A stretch of 64,000 nt of DNA from Salticus scenicus (GCA_963930645.1 OZ005648.1:271881830-271945829); one strand, 5' to 3'; positions 23,068-34,984 are shown, counted from the stretch's first letter. The notes: generated by a model from the sequence alone, not told the origin. A program made the numbers and translations.

Positions 23068-23912
23068 CAGGGCTCAAAATTAGCGGTCGTTAGTTGTATT
23101 TTGCAACTAAATATTTCATTTTGACGACCACAATTTTATACCTAGTCATAACTTTGACACCTAGCATTCTTTTTCCCCTTCAGTGTGCAGTTCTAATGTG
23201 CGATGAAAATAAAGGCACTAGCAACAAACTAGTAGAAGTAAATTCCTAGCTTTCTTGTAAAAATATTAGCACTAGCAAATTTTTAAAATGGAAAAAACTA
23301 ACTAGATAAATTATCAGTATTTTAAGTAATTGTAGTTCATGTACAATGTTTACACATATGTTTCTATGTGTAAAATAACAGTTTAAAAATAGCACCTAAG
23401 TACAACATAATGGCAACTAAGAAAACAATGTTAGTTGCTATTTCAGGGGTCGATCCAGGTTTTAATTTTTGGGTCCCTTTTTTGTGAAAAACAGAATATT
23501 TTTGTGAAATATAAAATATTTTTGTGAAAAAGTAAAATATTGTGTAAAATCTACCGTTTTTATAATCACTTTATGTAATGTTTAATATAGAGTTAAGAGG
23601 AGTTTCATTGAGCCAAATTAAGACATTAATTAAAAATAATACTGAAAACATGATAACATTTAATAAAAGGATCATTTTTGCAAAACAAAATCTTGTGAAG
23701 TGGGACTCATTTTATAAATTTGAATTTTGTGAAGGGTCCCTTTTTATGGATTTGACTTTTGTGAAGGGTCCCTTTTCATGAATTTGACTTTTGTGAAGGG
23801 TCCCTTTTTACCATGCAGAATTTTGTGAAGGGGCCGTAAAAGGGACCCAAATTTTGCCTGGATCGACCCCTGTATTTGGCACCCAACTTGTTGATTCTAA
23901 TTTCGACCCCTG
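23068..23912. mobile_element. hAT MITE (outer), split by a second element
   Basis: The ends CAGGGCTCAAAATTAG and the inverse of CAGGGGTCGAAATTAG are inverted. Flanks ATATATAC (23060-23067) and ATTTGTAC (23913-23920) match at six of eight positions, a decayed 8-bp duplication. The element is rich in 'agttgc/gcaact' motifs. Its right quarter is interrupted by the 'gtgaagggtcc' element at 23444-23872, leaving about 415 bp of its own sequence. Confidence 0.75.
23444..23872. mobile_element. 'ttttgtgaagggtcc' DNA transposon (copy 2), nested
   Basis: TIRs CAGGGGTCGATCCAGG and CCTGGATCGACCCCTG are perfect over 16 bp, and TATTT flanks both sides as a perfect 5-bp duplication. At least four copies of 'ttttgtgaagggtcc' lie on the right side. 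It inserted into the hAT MITE at 23068-23912. An open frame at 23578-23781 simply follows the internal repeats. Confidence 0.85.
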
Positions 23913-23920
23913 ATTTGTAC

Positions 23921-25211
23921 GTATGTACATATACATATAATTATAACAAGAAGTTGTTCAGATGAGTGAATATTATATACAATATATTTATAATCAATAA
24001 ATCAAGTTTTTCTTTTTTATTGGACAGCTGAAAATCTTACTTTTCCTGCTTTTCTTATTTTTTTCAAATGCTATGAACCTTGAAATGATTATTATTGTAT
24101 TTTTTTCATACATCATGTTATAAATGCTGTCATAAGTAAGAGTTCTAAAGAATTTTTTGTTTCATTAAATATTAAAATAATTAAAAACCTCAGAATAGCA
24201 TGGACAGTGAATAATTTTTTGAAAATGATCCATAGAGAATAAAATTGGCTTTATTTGTATATTTAGTGTTATACTTCTCTTGAATGAAAATTATCTACAT
24301 TTATCAGGGAAAATAACTTTAATAAATTTTTTTTTACTGATTGAATTTGTATATAAGAAAATATAGAAAAAAGTCATGTGATGGCTACAACATGCTAATT
24401 TTTTATGAATTTTTAATTCGATTTTCCCATTTGGAAACATTCAACTTAAATACATTTTAATTTGACCATAATGATGACCATTTGCAGTATTGGTAATTAT
24501 ATAAATAATTGATGAATAAGGAACTAATGTAAATAACATTTTAAAACTGTAAAACTAGGTCATTAACACAGCAAACTGAAATAATGCTAAATGGAAACGT
24601 AAACAATAAAAAGTAGCCGAACATAGAGCAAGATATTTCCAAAATTTAGAGAGGATAAAAAAAGGAAAAGAAAAGAAAAAAAGAAAGAGAAGAAAAAAAA
24701 TAGCTCTCTCTTTTACTTGAAACTTCTGTCCCTGTCCCTTTATACAGCAGTAGTAAATAAGGTAAATTATTGTTTCAGCTGCCTAGTTAAAAAACACCCA
24801 GCTGGCAATCTCAACATTTGAAACTGCAGTGGGTAAAACTTAAGGCGATGACAATTTCATGAATCATATTTTGGTAGGCATTTCACTCTGTCAGAATTAA
24901 ATACAATAGAAAAATGGAAACCCAATTTAAGATAGTGTTCATTTAAAGAGGCTTTTAAATTAATCATCCCCCTAAACAATGTAATACTTAAATTGCAACT
25001 AAATAATTTATTTAGTTCTTGTTTTCTATTAAATTCTTTTCCATTCGCAAATGGTTAAAGTCGATGATATCCTATGTTCGGATGTGTATTCAAATTAAAC
25101 TCATTAAGATTTTTAGCCACAATGTGCTCATTACCATTCAGATTAAGCCAATCTGATTGTGATTAAAAAACTTTTTCAAAACTTTTTTCTGAAAAATTGA
25201 TTATTTTCTCA
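23921..25211. other. AT-rich intron DNA, nothing recognised
   Basis: It contains a purine-rich stretch at about 24640-24705 (AAAAG/AAGAAAG repeats). No gene or element termini were recognised. Confidence 0.45.
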
Positions 25212-25906
25212 TTAATTAAATACAAGAAAAAAACCTTTACATACTTCATGGTATGGCCAAAATGTTCTTTCTTCGGGGTACCTCGACTTGGTCACCGGCA
25301 CTTGTGGTGTCAAAAGATTTGCAGCTGTTTCTTCCTCTTTCAGTTCTTTTGAGCATGTTTCTCCACTGGCTATCAAGCCCTGCTGCATCGTTAACAAAGA
25401 AAAATTACAAAGAAGTGACAAAGATCCCATCCATCCTTTAGAAACAGCCAGTATATATATAAAATCCCCTACACTGATATCCAAAGTAATAGCAAATGTT
25501 ATATTGGTAAATCAAAAATAAAAATAAAAACCCAAATCAAAGAACACAGTCACAACATAGCCACAAACAAAATCACCACCGTGTTAACGAAAGCCAATCA
25601 GGAAGACAATATAAATATCCACCTTGAAAACGTCACAAAAATTGTGAACTACAACAACCATAATTATGCTGCATACCGCGAAGCCATAGTGATTATGTAT
25701 TCAATTAATTCGTGCAATAGCAACGATGCGGCAGGGCTTGATAGCCAGTGGAGAAACATGCTTAAAAGAACTGAAAGAGGAAGAAACAGCTGCAAATCTT
25801 TTGACACCGCAAGTGCCGGTGTCCAAGTCAGGGTACCCCAATGAAAACGTGTATCGGCCATACCATGAAGTATGTAAAGGTTTTGTCTTGTATTTAATTA
25901 GTTAAG
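25212..25906 (+). mobile_element. Penelope-like element, 3' end with an inverted second copy at its 5' side
   Basis: The right part (25443-25906) is the 3' end of a Penelope-like element: GIY-YIG domain, C-terminus and tail. The left part (about 25212-25395) is the reverse complement of the last ~180 bp of the right part: 'taattaaatacaag...ccatgg..atggcc' against 'ggccataccatgaagtatgtaaagg...tatttaatta'. Penelope copies are known for partial copies at the 5' side, sometimes inverted (pseudo-LTRs), and this fits that arrangement. The - strand frame at 25212-25484 is the mirror image of the same C-terminus. Confidence 0.75.
25443..25844 (+). pseudogene. Penelope-like polyprotein C-terminus (GIY-YIG endonuclease)
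   Basis: The frame reads QYIYKIPYTDIQSNSKCYIG, then K-rich sequence, QIKEHS and a continuous ~90-residue tail to a stop at 25842-25844. The Y-x-Y/CYIG spacing and the following IKEH match the GIY-YIG endonuclease of Penelope-like elements, with the first Gly changed. No reverse transcriptase precedes it, so the copy is 5'-truncated, the usual fate of these elements. Confidence 0.72.
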
Positions 25907-26800
25907 TCTTCATGTGAAATGAAAGTTTAATATTTTCTCATTATTTAAATTCTCAACGAGATGTATACAACACGGTACGTGTGCCGCTATTTTCTTTGTT
26001 TGCGAACAGATCAAATCGAATAATTGAATATGTGTTTAAAAAAAGTTAGAAAACAAATAAATTGAAATCAATTTAATAAATTCATTTTAGTTTATTAAAA
26101 AAAGGAAATAATAATTATTCAGTTCGATGATTAAACCTTTATTTTAGTATTAAAAAAAAAAATGTTTTGCTTAACAGTGCCATCTCTTGACATTTTTATT
26201 TAAAATAAACTATCTTGGAATGATAACAGGAATGCATGTATGTTTTTACGAATAAAAAATTAATGTGCAAGTTCTTTTTGGGGAATATTGCAAAATAAAA
26301 AAAAATATATATCAGGTAAAACCGATGTGCAAAAATTAACTTAGTTGCGTGATATGGCAAATGAACCTGAACGATAGCAGCTCTCGCCCCATGGACTATA
26401 AGTATTGTTGGAAGAATAACCGTATTTTCAACTTTAATTCAGCTAAAATAATCTTTGGCCTTAACACTTACATGAACTCAATTTTCTAGAAGCTTTCCAT
26501 ATCTATAAAAATATTAATTGTGATTTTGCTGTACCCCCTTCACTCAGATTGTTGGAATTATTACATACAATCTACATATTCTTGATTTTTACATAGTTTT
26601 CTACATCCCAAATTCCTATTGGCTAACATTTTTAGTTTTTAAATTCCTATTTTCTGCTATTCCGACTCTAAAATTCACTTCCCAGAGCAATAATCTACCT
26701 CATCATTCTGCACTGATGACAGTACACTTTATGCTACTGAAACTAGAGTTTGAATTTTATATTTTTAATTTGACATTTTCAACATTGTGTAAAGATTTAT
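25907..26800. other. AT-rich intron DNA, nothing recognised
   Basis: No gene or element was recognised. A short open frame at 26716-26901 runs into the foldback element and has no coding features. Confidence 0.4.
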
Positions 26801-26801
26801 A

Positions 26802-27363
26802 CACTCCTGCTCAAAAGTTTAGCAAGATTTGCAAACAGTCAGTTTTTTTCAATTTAAAAACTTCTTTCTCAATTAAATGTTTTCAAACACTGGGTATTTA
26901 AAGAACTGAGTCTTCTTCATGTTTTTCAGTGAAGTCTGGTTTAAGACAACATTTAGGGGGCCCGGTATCAAATTGAGCAAAATCAGTAATGTTTGTGATC
27001 ACTCTGTATTGCTAAATAAACAAAATGATCTGTAACTTTAGGATATATTAATATAAAACCAGTACAATTTGTGTATGAATTTGTGTGACTATAGCATGTT
27101 AAAAAACGGAGATATAAGCATTTATTTTAAAACTCCAAAAATAATCAGCATGTTCTTTATTTATAATAAACAGAGTTTTAAACAAAAAATATGTCAACTT
27201 TCAGATAAATTGAAAAAACACATTTGAAACAATATACTGCAATCGGAATACAAATATCTTAAATATCTCATGAAATATGAGCATTGGGCAACTTTTGTCA
27301 AAAGTAAATTTGAATAGAGTAAAATTTGAGCAAATTATCGGATGTTAGAGTTATGAGCTTATA

Positions 27364-27399
<36 letters not shown>

Positions 27400-28162
27400 A
27401 AAAAGTGCTTTTAGAGCATGGTTGAAATAATTGGATTTTCAAATTAACAACACAGCATGTAAAAAACACCTTATGAAATTTCAACTCTTGGAAAATACCT
27501 AAAATCTAGCTCGTTCTTTTGCTGACAATTTGTATAATTTTTACTCTATTCAAATCAAATGAACTTTTGACAAAAGTTGCCGAATACATCTAGTTTTCAA
27601 TCTATGTAATAAAAATTTTTCTATCTTTTGCGCATGCACAGTGGAAATGTTTTTCATAAAAATGCTCATATCTTATGAGATATTAAAGATATTTGTATTC
27701 TGATTGCAGTATATTGTTTCAAAAGTGTTTTTTCAATTTATCTGAAAGTGGGAATAATTTTTGTTTAAAACTCTGTATATTTACAAAAAAAAAAAAAAAA
27801 ATGCTAATATTTTTGGAGTTTTAAAATAAATGATTATATCTCCATTATTTAACATGCTATCGTCACACAAATTCATGCATAAATTGTACTGGGTCTATAT
27901 TAAGTTGTCCTAAAGTTACAGATCATTTCATTCACTTAACGATACAGCATGATCCCAAACATTATTGATTTTGCACAATTTGTTACCAGTCCCCTAAATG
28001 TTGTAAACCAGTCTTCACTGAAAAATGTGAGGAAGACCAGTTCTTTAAATACCCAATGTTTGAAATCAGTTTATTGAGAGATAAGTTTTTAAATTGAAAA
28101 GAGAAAAAAAAAAAAAAAAAACAGATTGTTTGCAAATCTTGCTAAACTGTTCAGTAGGAGTG
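26802..28162. mobile_element. 1.36-kb foldback element (near-complete palindrome, Tc1-like ends)
   Basis: The left end CACTCCTGCTCAAAAGTTTAGC is inverse to the right end (CACTCCTACTGAACAGTTTAGC), each next to TA. The pairing continues inward through 'gatttgcaaacag', 'gggtatttaaagaactg', 'aaatttgtgtgac..agcatgtta' and 'atctcat..atgagc' to a poly(T) near 27367-27395. Each arm is about 560-750 bp with scattered mismatches and indels. No coding sequence is kept. Confidence 0.85.
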
Positions 28163-28530
28163 TATTTCAGATTATTTGATTATAAAATTACCTTTAAATT
28201 GATACATTGATGGATTATTATCTTGCTTTAAAATAAAACACAAAAAATAATCTTTCTGACTTAACGTTGAAACTACAACAACATAACGAAACATCTATTT
28301 TAAAAATGGCAAGCAAGATACTAAGCCAAATCCTGTAGGTTCTTCAGCTGCTTCTTTCAGTTTCATTGGAGCTGTTTCAGGCAACCCTGTTTGGCAACTA
28401 TAAAAAGTGTTTTGCCCACATATTAGTTTCTTTGCAATACAGTTTTATTTTTTGAACTTTTTCTTCAAACAGATGGTGATAGTTACGACTTTCAAAGCCT
28501 TCCCTTCTTTATTATTAGATATTCTTTGGC
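28163..28530. other. Intron DNA, nothing recognised
   Basis: No recognisable element or coding sequence. Confidence 0.4.
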
Positions 28531-28534
28531 AGTG

Positions 28535-29110
28535 TACACGATTTCTCAAAAACTAATGCACTGATCTAATTGAAATTTTGTGCACTTCTTCAAACTAGAA
28601 TGGACTAATACTTAAACCAAGGGATCTTTCTCCTCCCCCCTCCCAATTACAGCTAATTTTACAAGTCTGTATGTGGAATAAATTGTACCAAAAATTGTAC
28701 TGTTTTTGCATATAACTCTGCAAAAAATTTAAAAATTCAATTTTTTAAAATCCTTTATTCAAGCACTATACTCTGTTTCCATAGGATAGTTGGGTAAAGT
28801 CATAAACCTCTCCCACTATAAGAGAGGAGAATCAGGGATTGTCCAGTTTCTCCCTTTTTTTAATCACACTGCACGTAGGTAGGGAATATTCGGGGTAGAT
28901 TTTTTAAAAACCAGGTGGAAGTTATGCGATGTGCAGAAAAAGAGAGGAAAGTTTTGTATCTCGTGTAACCAAGCGACCTAAGAAGAGAAAAGGCGAAAAG
29001 CAGATGACCTTGAACTGCCTCTCTTGAGGAAAAACACTATAGTTCATTTTATTTTGAAGTATGTAACATTTCAGTAAGATCGAATGCATTAGTTTTTGAG
29101 AAATTGTGTC
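28535..29110. repeat. Candidate decayed inverted-repeat element
   Basis: 'acacgatttctcaaaaactaatgcac' at about 28538 and the inverse of a similar sequence ('aatgcattagtttttgagaaattgtgt') at about 29083-29112 are roughly 85 percent alike over 50-60 bp. The 162-codon - strand frame at 28922-29410 overlaps the right arm and shows no domain I recognise. The outer ends are unclear. Confidence 0.45.
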
Positions 29111-29130
29111 CATCGCTTTTCTGAAAGATC

Positions 29131-30300
29131 TTTGGAAACCAGGACCCATCGGCTGAATTTTTCCAAAATATTTAATGAAAATTTTATAAATATTGTTTAA
29201 ATGTTGCTCTTTTATAAGCTGAAAATTTTGAATAATTTTTTTTTTATTGTTATATTTAAAAAAAGAGAGAGAAAAATATCCCTTTTTAAAGACTTTAAAA
29301 CCCATGTAACCCCTTAACAAAATATGCATTTCATTACACATATGTGAAGTACACTTAAATTCATATAGCATAATTAATAAATAACTATATCTTTTCCTTA
29401 GTAAATACAAAGTATTTATACTCGTAATTAGACTTTAACTATAAACAACCTTCTACAGATAAAATGAGTTAACAGATTGACACCAGATTTAGTATATTGA
29501 CTGTAGATGAGACATACCCAAGGAATTAAAATAATTGGGTATTATTGCTGTGTGCTATCTAAAATATTTTATTTAAAAATTAGTAGGTGGTGCCACGGAA
29601 ATGTGAATAAATAAAAATAATATATTGAATAAATGAAAGTAATTTTACATGCTGTACTTAAATATGAAATGAAATTCAAATGTAAATAAGTATATGAAAT
29701 ATTTTAAGTGAAAACAAAATAATTTAATGCTACAGTTAAATATTAAAAATATTTACAAACATAAATAAATGTACAAAATATTTTATCAATAACTAAAAAT
29801 AATTTTACTATATTTCTAAATGAATGTCCAATTTTGTTTTTAGTTTTGTAAAAATTGGAGGAATATAAATTTAATTGTTAAAAAAAAAAAAAGAAAATCA
29901 TTTATTCTTAAATTATTTCATTTTATTTTTATTTTTACATATTCTTAAATCTTCTTATTTGTATTAAATTTCACACTTGAATGAATTATTATTTTCATGT
30001 ATTCTTAAAATATTTCAGCATGAAATTATTTTTATTCATAAGATATTCCTGATGTTTATTTAATATTTATATTTCTTTTTTATATTGAAATATAGAATAA
30101 AATTATCTTCATTTATTCATCAGGTATTCCAAAGGTTTATTTGTATTTTTATATGTTTTCACTTTATAGTTCCTATATTTTTAATTATAGCATTAAAAAA
30201 AAAAATTTTCCTTAAAATATTCAATATATTGATTTATATTTATTCACGCTTCAGTTGTGCCATTTATTAACTAATTCATTAAATAAAAAGTGGTAGACCG
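29131..30300. other. AT-rich intron DNA, nothing recognised
   Basis: Extremely AT-rich, with homopolymer A runs (about 29880) and no recognisable element. Confidence 0.45.
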
Positions 30301-30305
30301 CATGC

Positions 30306-30328
30306 AGCACACACACACACTCACACAC
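30306..30328. repeat. (AC)n microsatellite
   Basis: Short AC dinucleotide run with one TC interruption. Confidence 0.85.
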
Positions 30329-30537
30329 AAATTACATTAGGGCATTTTGTATTGAAAAATGACAAATTTAACAACAACAACAAAAAAGATCCATATGGAT
30401 AAAATTTTTATCTCAAAATGAATAGCATATTTCAAAGAGTGAACTGTATTTATATATAATACATACATTGTAAGTTTACAACAATTTAGTTTATAAAATA
30501 TAATTTTCTCTTGTTGTAGGCAAATAAAATAAAGCTT

Positions 30538-30550
30538 GGGGGGGGGGGGG
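30538..30550. repeat. poly(G) run
   Basis: Thirteen consecutive G residues about 70 bp upstream of SCAMP exon b. Confidence 0.85.
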
Positions 30551-30622
30551 AGTGGAATGTATAACTTTTTTTTTATCAGTGTTTATGAAATATTTTATGA
30601 TGAAATGGCTTTATTATTTTAG

Positions 30623-30760
30623 ATCGTAGACAAACCTAGTCCTTCTCAAAGTCCTGATCAGACTACTATTACAATGTCTCAAGCAGGTGATGTACCACCT
30701 CCTTATTCTCCATCTGGAGCACAACAACAGTTGTCTGAAGAGTTGAAAAGAAGACAAGAG
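30623..30760 (+). CDS. Scamp: SCAMP, internal exon b
   Basis: This 138-bp exon encodes 46 residues, with acceptor 'tattttag' and donor 'gtaaaa', phase 0 at both ends. It continues the cytosolic N-terminal tail: a Ser/Thr/Pro-rich part, then DVPPPYSPSG (a PPPY-type motif able to bind WW domains, inferred), then QLSEELKRRQE, the start of the coiled-coil with heptad-like charged residues that SCAMPs carry before the membrane domain. Sequence order agrees with vertebrate SCAMPs. Confidence 0.9.
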
Positions 30761-30782
30761 GTAAAAAACATTAACATTTACA

Positions 30783-30873
30783 AAACAGGTACCTTTAACA
30801 AAATTTAAATCCATAAAATGATTGTTTTCACAAAATTCAAATTTATAAAATTGACACTTTCGCAAAACTTTAT
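30783..30873 (-). mobile_element. Fragment of the 'ttttgtgaagggtcc' transposon
   Basis: On the - strand it reads as repeats of 'ttttg(t/c)gaa', 'aatttgaattttgtgaaa' and 'atggatttaaattttgtt', matching the interior of the elements at 5249-5786 and 23444-23872. It starts only about 20 bp after the donor site of SCAMP exon b. No ends are preserved. Confidence 0.55.
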
Positions 30874-30879
30874 TGCATA

Positions 30880-32480
30880 TGCATAGATGATTCTTTTATA
30901 AAATACTTTGATATTTTTTGTATTATTTCAAATCACTACTTATATTTGGTTCAATGAAATGCTATTAACTTGATATTAATCATTATACAGAATAATCACT
31001 GAAATAAAAGGTTTTATGCAATGTACATGGTGTGGCTGTAAAATAAGAAGACTGATGCTTCCACAGAAGAAGTAAGCATGCATCAAACATGAACAAATGA
31101 CAACTATTCTCTTTTGAATGAAGCTTTTTCTTTTGAATACGGTGCCTCCCATGTCAGTAAACAAATTAGTCTGGCCTTCATTTGTATAAGAGCTATTGTT
31201 TTGTTTTGCTGGAAAAATAGGTGTCATAATAGAACTGTTAATTGAAAATAAAATAAAATGTTAACTTAATAAAAAAAGAAAAAAAAAAGTAGTGAGTGAT
31301 AAATAAAGTTCCACTATTCGAAATAATGAGTGGTATATAAAACTGGGCTATTCACAAAATTTAGAAAATACTTCTGATATACTCACAATCACTATTGATA
31401 TTGGGAGAATGGGGAAAAATTCAAAGTCTGCCCTCTACACATTTGGATTTAGTAGGATAAATCCAATTCTAGAAAAAAACACTATTTTGCTCACAAACTT
31501 TAAGTACTGTCTTTTAAAAAAATGTAGAATGAGAGATAAACTTTCACTCATACTTAGCAGCTGGAAGAAAAATTAAGCGTGATAATGTAAAACTTGTCTA
31601 TAATAGATTCTTTTAAATAATAACGAAGAATTTATGATAAATATTTTTATTAAAGGAATCATCTTGACTCTTGAAATTACAAACATTTAACTGAATAAAT
31701 TGAGTATTTTTAAACATCATTTAAATATCTATATAATATTTCTCTAACGTGGTCCAGTTACGATTATATTTTGTAGAAACAATATGATAGTAATAATAAA
31801 TACACGAGGTTAAAAAATGATGTACAAGTAATATTTAAGCATGCGGACTCATTTCAGTGATCTAATTTTTTAAAAAATGACATTTGTCTGATAAGATCAT
31901 TTTACAGAAAAACTTACTTTTAAAAGTTGCATCTTTACAATCCTTGAAAGCATCATTTTAAACCCAGTGATACTTTAAAGATATAAACAAAATATCAACT
32001 TTTGTCATAAATTGACTGAAAAATGCAATAATAAAAGGTATAATCAAAATAGGTGCTAAGTGTTTTTAACAAAACATTATGCCAAAATAAATATATAATA
32101 AAATAAAATAAAAGGGATCTCACCAATATGGCAGCAAAAATTTAAAAGTCGTTATAGGGGTCCTTTATTAAAGTTGTCTTGCCTGGAGGAAATACAAAAA
32201 CTGGGTCATCAAACATGAATTTCATTTTGAAACTTTTCTTTGAATGAATTAGTTTACTATCATTAGTGTTTCATCTAACAAAAACTAATAGTAATTTGGC
32301 TTCTGGTGAATTAAAATTTCAATTGGATTGTGAAGTTAGTATAAGACTTATAAGTTTCAAATTTTAAAGGTAACTAAGAAAAAAAAAAAGAAAGAAACTG
32401 CAAAAATTTCGCATGGGTTTGCTAGTATAGTATAAACTCATACCAATAACTTTGCAAACAAAAATCTTAATCTGGGTAGG
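30880..32480. other. Intron DNA with one unidentified denser block
   Basis: A block at about 31010-31215 has more balanced base composition and an 83-codon - strand frame (30976-31227) with no domain I can name. The rest is AT-rich with no recognisable element. Confidence 0.4.
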
Positions 32481-33089
32481 TCTTCAGGGTTACCACAGGC
32501 TACTAAAAGGCAACTATTTGCAGCCTGAGGAGACTATGGCTACTTTTTTTGCCTAAAAAGCTTGAAAAAGCAACTATTTTCACTAAAAGATAACTATTAG
32601 GAGACTATTTTTCACCTTTTGCAAAATTCATTTTCCAGAAATATGAAGAAAATCTTTCAGAAAGAAGTATTTTCTATTCATTTTTTAAAAACAATCCCAT
32701 ATCTTAACCTTTACACCCTTTATTTATTTATTTATTTTTACCACTTCAAAGTATGGCATATCCTTGATGTTGACCTTGAAGCAGTTGAAATATGCAATGA
32801 GAATATAGAAATTGTGTCACACACTAAGCTGACCAATTACACCAGACATTAAGCTGGCCAATTTGCTTATTGCAGTTGACTACTAGTACACTCCTGTGAC
32901 CTGTTATATCCTGATTTCATGTAAGAAACAGTAACAAAATTATAAAAGAAAGCTCTTTTAGTAAATCAGAAAAGGAAGAATACAACAAGTAAGCAAGCAA
33001 CAAAGGAAACATAAACATATCTTAAGAGCAGACAATATTTAATCTTTTCAACAGCCAAAGTCCATGCTTCCAGAAATTTGTTTCTACAA

Positions 33090-33880
33090 TGACTCATTGC
33101 CTAATGTATTTTTTAATTTCAGTTTTCACATTCAGAAAAATTACAATCGTTAAATTTGCACTCGTTTTCGAAAAATTGATTTTTCACTTTTAACCGTTTA
33201 GAAGCTGAATTTAGATCCAGGTATATTTTTCATTAGTTTTTTGCATATTTTACCTTATAATGCTTTAGTTAAGAGATATTAATCATTTAAATGGAAAAAA
33301 TAATTATACATAAATATTAATTATCATAAATAATAATTATTAATATTATTAGATTATTAAGAATTATATTACAGATTATTGATATCATCCGTTTATTATC
33401 AAATTTGATGTCCTTTTTTATAATAAGAGTTTTTGAAATATACCAACTGATTTTCAGAAGCATCGGATACTTTCAAACTTTTATGCATTTCTTTTAGTTG
33501 TACTCTGTAAAAAAAAAAAAAAAAGAAAATGATAATTTTTAAAATTTTTTGTACAGTTACTAACTAATGATAGGAATGTTGTTTCTATTCTAAAAAATCA
33601 AGTGATCTTTTAAAATATGTCTGCTAGTTTTTTCCAGTCAATATTGGTGCAATTTAATTTTTTAAATAAGTTTTAATTTGATGTTCCCAAATGGGAACAT
33701 TGGCCTCTAAACTGTTAATAATTTATTTTTTTGGCTGAAAAGTGCGAAAGGGCACTTAGTTGTTTTTTTTTAAACTCATAAATAAAATTTAACAAATGAA
33801 TTCTAATTTCACGATTGTGAGTTTTCTGAATGTAAAAGTGGAATAAAAAAAAAATACATTAGGTGGTGAGTAATTGGGAA
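33090..33880. mobile_element. Foldback MITE related to 17614-17975
   Basis: 'cctaatgtattttttaatttcagttttcacattcag' on the left is inverted on the right as 'ctgaatgtaaaagtgg...aatacattagg'. The shared 'ttcacattcaga' and 'ttatttt..gctg' blocks link it to the palindrome at 17614-17975. The centre has expanded to about 650 bp with unrelated AT-rich sequence. Confidence 0.55.
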
Positions 33881-33944
33881 AACAGATCTTCCTGTGGTGT
33901 TATAATACCAAATGTAAGAAATGAAACTTTTCATTATTGCACTT

Positions 33945-34180
33945 CTTCCATATTAAAAAAAAAATGTAATAAGTAAACAAAAATTTCGGGAGTTTATTTT
34001 TCTGAGGAAAGTAGGCTTAAAATTTCCTTCTCCCCCTTTCCATAAAAAAAGTCCATCTTAACAAACTGCATATAAAGTGATGATTATTACATAATTTTTA
34101 TAGATCTTAATTTAAGAATCTGATTTTTACATAATGAGAAATCCATCTTAAATGAGGCCATTTTAATGAGAATTCATTAT
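33945..34180. mobile_element. Partial pogo-like MITE, right-end type
   Basis: 'gtccatcttaacaaa..gcatataaagtgatgattattac', 'ataatgagaaatccatctta' and 'gaggccattttaatgagaattca' match, with substitutions, the right end of the element at 43059-48750. The left end was not found. Confidence 0.6.
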
Positions 34181-34456
34181 ATAATATTTTTCTATTTTTA
34201 TGAATTACTTATAAAATCTAATTTTGAATGCTTTTCTATTACTTAAAACTATTTTATTCAAAGATTTTTTTTTAATGGTATACTTAAATTGAATAGTAAG
34301 AAAATGCATATGGTTTTAATCCTTTAATGTTGTTAGCATGTGACATTTCTGCTGGTATTTTGGTCATTAGGCTACTATTTAGGCAACTATTTTAATGTTT
34401 CTAGGCTACTAAAGCAACTATTTTTGTTCTATTTCTTTTGTGGCAATCCTGGTCTT

Positions 34457-34984
34457 GTATAAGCATATTGACGAAAAATTAACCAGGTAGCATCGGCTCT
34501 GTCTGATATGTAGAATCCTCTTTTGCAGATTAGATTGTAGATAGCAAACGTTTTTTGCAACAGTTGTTTATGCAAATGTATTGGTATGAAAAAAAAAAAA
34601 ATCCAAAGTAAATTAGTAATTAATATAATACATTTCATAAAATAAGTTATTAAATGTCTAGAAAAAAAGATTAATAACTTTACTAGATTGAATATTGCAG
34701 TTGCGATTGCAACTGTTACTGCTAAAGACCAAAAGTGGGAAAAAGTTTTTTTTTTTTTTTTTTTTTTTTTACGTAATGGCAACAGCTTATTAAAGGAAAT
34801 TTTGTAAACAATGTTTTGCTAATTATCATTCTTATAATTGAGAAATGAGAAAATATAAAATTAATTTCAAACTGTGCATGTTTTTCATAAAAAACAGTAT
34901 TTATGAATTATATTAAGCCTCCAGAAGTAAAACGAGAGAAAAAAATTTAACTTATTTTTACTGAATATGCATAGGGAAACAACA
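34457..34984. other. Intron DNA with poly(T)
   Basis: A T29 run sits at about 34746-34770. The 117-codon - strand frame at 34429-34782 spans that run and is not credible as a gene. Nothing else was recognised. Confidence 0.45.

Larger units (their letters stand above)
32485..34451. mobile_element. 2.0-kb hAT-like element with 'aggctactaaagcaactat' subterminal repeats
   Basis: The ends CAGGGTTACCACAGGCTACT and the inverse of CAGGATTGCCACAAAAG are inverted, and GTCTT flanks both sides (32480-32484, 34452-34456). 'ggctactaaa' and 'ggcaactattt' repeat inside both ends. The interior includes a foldback sequence (33090-33880) and a pogo-like fragment (33945-34180). There is no intact transposase. 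Confidence 0.72.

Noticed and set aside
28922..29410. 162-codon open frame on the - strand
   Set aside because: It overlaps a decayed inverted repeat, is rich in Lys, Phe and Tyr as expected from AT-rich noncoding DNA, and shows no domain or plausible splice context.
30976..31227. 83-codon - strand frame in a denser block of SCAMP intron B
   Set aside because: No domain or family could be named. It might be an old repeat remnant.
34429..34782. 117-codon - strand frame starting in a Lys run
   Set aside because: Its start is a poly(T) run read backwards and its body is part of a hAT element end.
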